A DNA stretch of 8,658 nt from Methanobacteriota archaeon (GTDB taxonomy: Archaea > Thermoplasmatota > DTKX01 > GCA-020343715). The position numbers and the translations under genes are program-made. The notes under the pieces are model-generated. The model ran no database searches. It was not told the DNA's origin and saw only the letters and a program-made list of their open reading frames with translations. The stretch spans positions 1 to 8,658 of the forward strand of contig JAUVEQ010000105.1 of the NCBI GenBank assembly GCA_030594725.1, read 5' to 3'. How positions within the stretch are numbered: position 1 is the stretch's first letter; every line of letters begins with the position of its first letter. Positions 8,301-8,658 of this stretch are shown piece after piece.

Positions 8301-8658
8301 GCGAGAAGTTCAACATCACCGATATCCAGGTCCTCTCCTATTCCGAGGACACGGGTTCAGGCATCTTCCGCGTGAACATCACCATCGCGGGTCACGCCTC
8401 GGTGGAACTCCCGTACAACGGGTCCAACGAGTACAATCACCTCTTCGAGAACGTGCCCGAGGGGCAGCTGGTGGTCCGCGTGACCTTCACCGACGCCGCC
8501 CTCAACCACCTGGTGGTGGTCAGGGTCATCGAGGTGGACGCCACACCGCCTCCCCTGGTGATACTGGAGCCCGAGAACGGACTGCTCACCAACATCTCCA
8601 CAATCTGGCTCCGGGGGGAGACCGAGGCTGGCGCGCGGGTCATGGTCAACCTCCTGGA
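5375..8658 (+). CDS. Secreted right-handed beta-helix surface protein with Ig-like domains (C-terminus cut by window edge)
   Basis: This is a large exported surface protein. The first 1094 residues are present and the frame stays open to the right edge. A signal peptide is visible: basic Lys14/Lys20, hydrophobic core 25-39, probable cleavage after ADA near 45. Two beta-helix regions follow. The first is at about 55-190. The second has regularly spaced strand-turn units of the form 'V-I-x-N-N-x-F' beginning near 470, 503, 533, 560, 596, 627, 656, 685, 720, 741, 766 and 792. Such PbH1/NosD-like coils often bind carbohydrate or act as adhesins or scaffolds. The segment between them (about 200-465) is also strand-rich but not recognised. 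About 862-965 resembles a carboxypeptidase-regulatory or Ig-like fold (SGNPVPGANVTFFDTNG). Another Ig-like domain begins near 1055 with DATPPPLVILEPENG. I count about 25 N-X-S/T sequons, many on the turns, which suits an N-glycosylated archaeal surface protein. No catalytic motif is recognised, so an enzymatic role is neither supported nor excluded. It is transcribed away from the peptidase and transporter genes. Confidence 0.85.
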   Translation, partial: MNHLPHASPPLGAKVGPSWKILSTVGVLLAVAMLALVLAPGSADAAITGDQPPASGDWVVLNATVVSNEDIRIQGDLVVKAKLTISDSTLRLMPSSDGADMINVTPGGRLVVTDTLITSGTGSAFGFLVTGEMELEGVVVQGPYLGIRVKTIMDVLIANTTIKDPVDTAILLDGADGTVLRNVMVRADDFQPRMSSSVVVPAATGYADVELVAPGLVRVLDGAPSIEGLDISINGTLWLDLAMVKKGGSASLDMLCQWPMLEVDTREDLVISDVVFHESIVHPMLDLAIHNEVAGGSVDVMTSFQVVAVLLQNYRSIGLEDPIGWNITRVYTYKTTTETGFYLNSTVVRETYEEVVLVFAAVDETFTTKGPHAFDLSITGARTNGIRVLEYTFSPGYSGAQRPTFDTRLVLDDAWVEGGGSLIHVDTAPAFTSAFDRFHSDLRLSNSSFLHVRGSVIETQNVKWPSEVLVIENCTFSNAHLAASGLLQLELSRTLSNNLPSTIDIRRNVFKNSDGQLISVSGSEYGISRLEQLSISANIFFNNSYWGEAGYMVITDVGRVVIENNSFEDHFCTLGIVIFHQGGYWTTIRIRDPCYMRISNNSFKDNLVLAPENVIEGFIEVTWGGQLTVEGNEIDGGRGMFLNLSEITEFSRTSTLDFYDNDIHDNDGIILYFNQTDANHSGLSVMIMDNRAWDNAGPLTDYPRDSPALGDLLFDYDARFEFVNNTVTRSTAPVFIAYGNLTARDNTFADCTEYALRFENLRMNQPTIVGNVFTRCGDVISITAKDSAPTHVLVWMDGNQVDCTGVALFLRYMELTMRNTNITSTASPTVIAELSRIDAYNCQLDPDRAIVEFDGYIYVWFWVEARVEWANTTGSASGNPVPGANVTFFDTNGLWAAHEFADAEGGLGPVTILQWYIEHTFDPVVLSPYTVTASLSSFHSNSSLELNRSYVGEDALLLLLVDPVVPYGTVDAPLQGEKFNITDIQVLSYSEDTGSGIFRVNITIAGHASVELPYNGSNEYNHLFENVPEGQLVVRVTFTDAALNHLVVVRVIEVDATPPPLVILEPENGLLTNISTIWLRGETEAGARVMVNLL

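Overview
The window reads as a GC-rich archaeal chromosome segment. Three things suggest this: a histidine tRNA with no encoded CCA tail and C at position 73, A/T-rich TATA-like pockets confined to the gaps between genes, and families typical of archaeal cell envelopes (a two-half RND/MMPL permease, a gingipain-like peptidase and a beta-helix surface protein). A member of Thermoplasmatota, for example a Methanomassiliicoccales-like lineage, is my best guess. It rests on general protein style and not on a marker gene, so treat it as tentative.

Layout: (1) 1-2589, minus strand: the first 863 residues of a large RND/MMPL-type membrane transporter, whose C-terminus lies beyond the left edge. (2) 2590-2662: a 73-base gap containing a 10-base palindrome. 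(3) 2663-5077, minus strand: an 804-residue, membrane-anchored peptidase-like protein with a recognisable C25 (gingipain) catalytic region and cell-wall-binding-repeat-2-like units in its N-terminal third. (4) 5078-5374: a divergent intergenic region carrying tRNA-His(GTG) on the plus strand and several TATA-like elements. (5) 5375-8658, plus strand: the first 1094 residues of a secreted right-handed beta-helix protein with Ig-like or carboxypeptidase-regulatory-like domains, running off the right edge.

All three proteins belong to the cell envelope or are exported. The peptidase and transporter genes are co-directional with a short gap and may be co-transcribed. The beta-helix gene points away from them across the tRNA. 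A plausible but unproven reading is an envelope module in which an anchored clan CD cysteine peptidase processes surface proteins, one of which could be the neighbouring sequon-rich beta-helix protein. No mobile element, CRISPR array or rRNA gene was seen. The long open frames antisense to the three genes look like GC-driven shadows.
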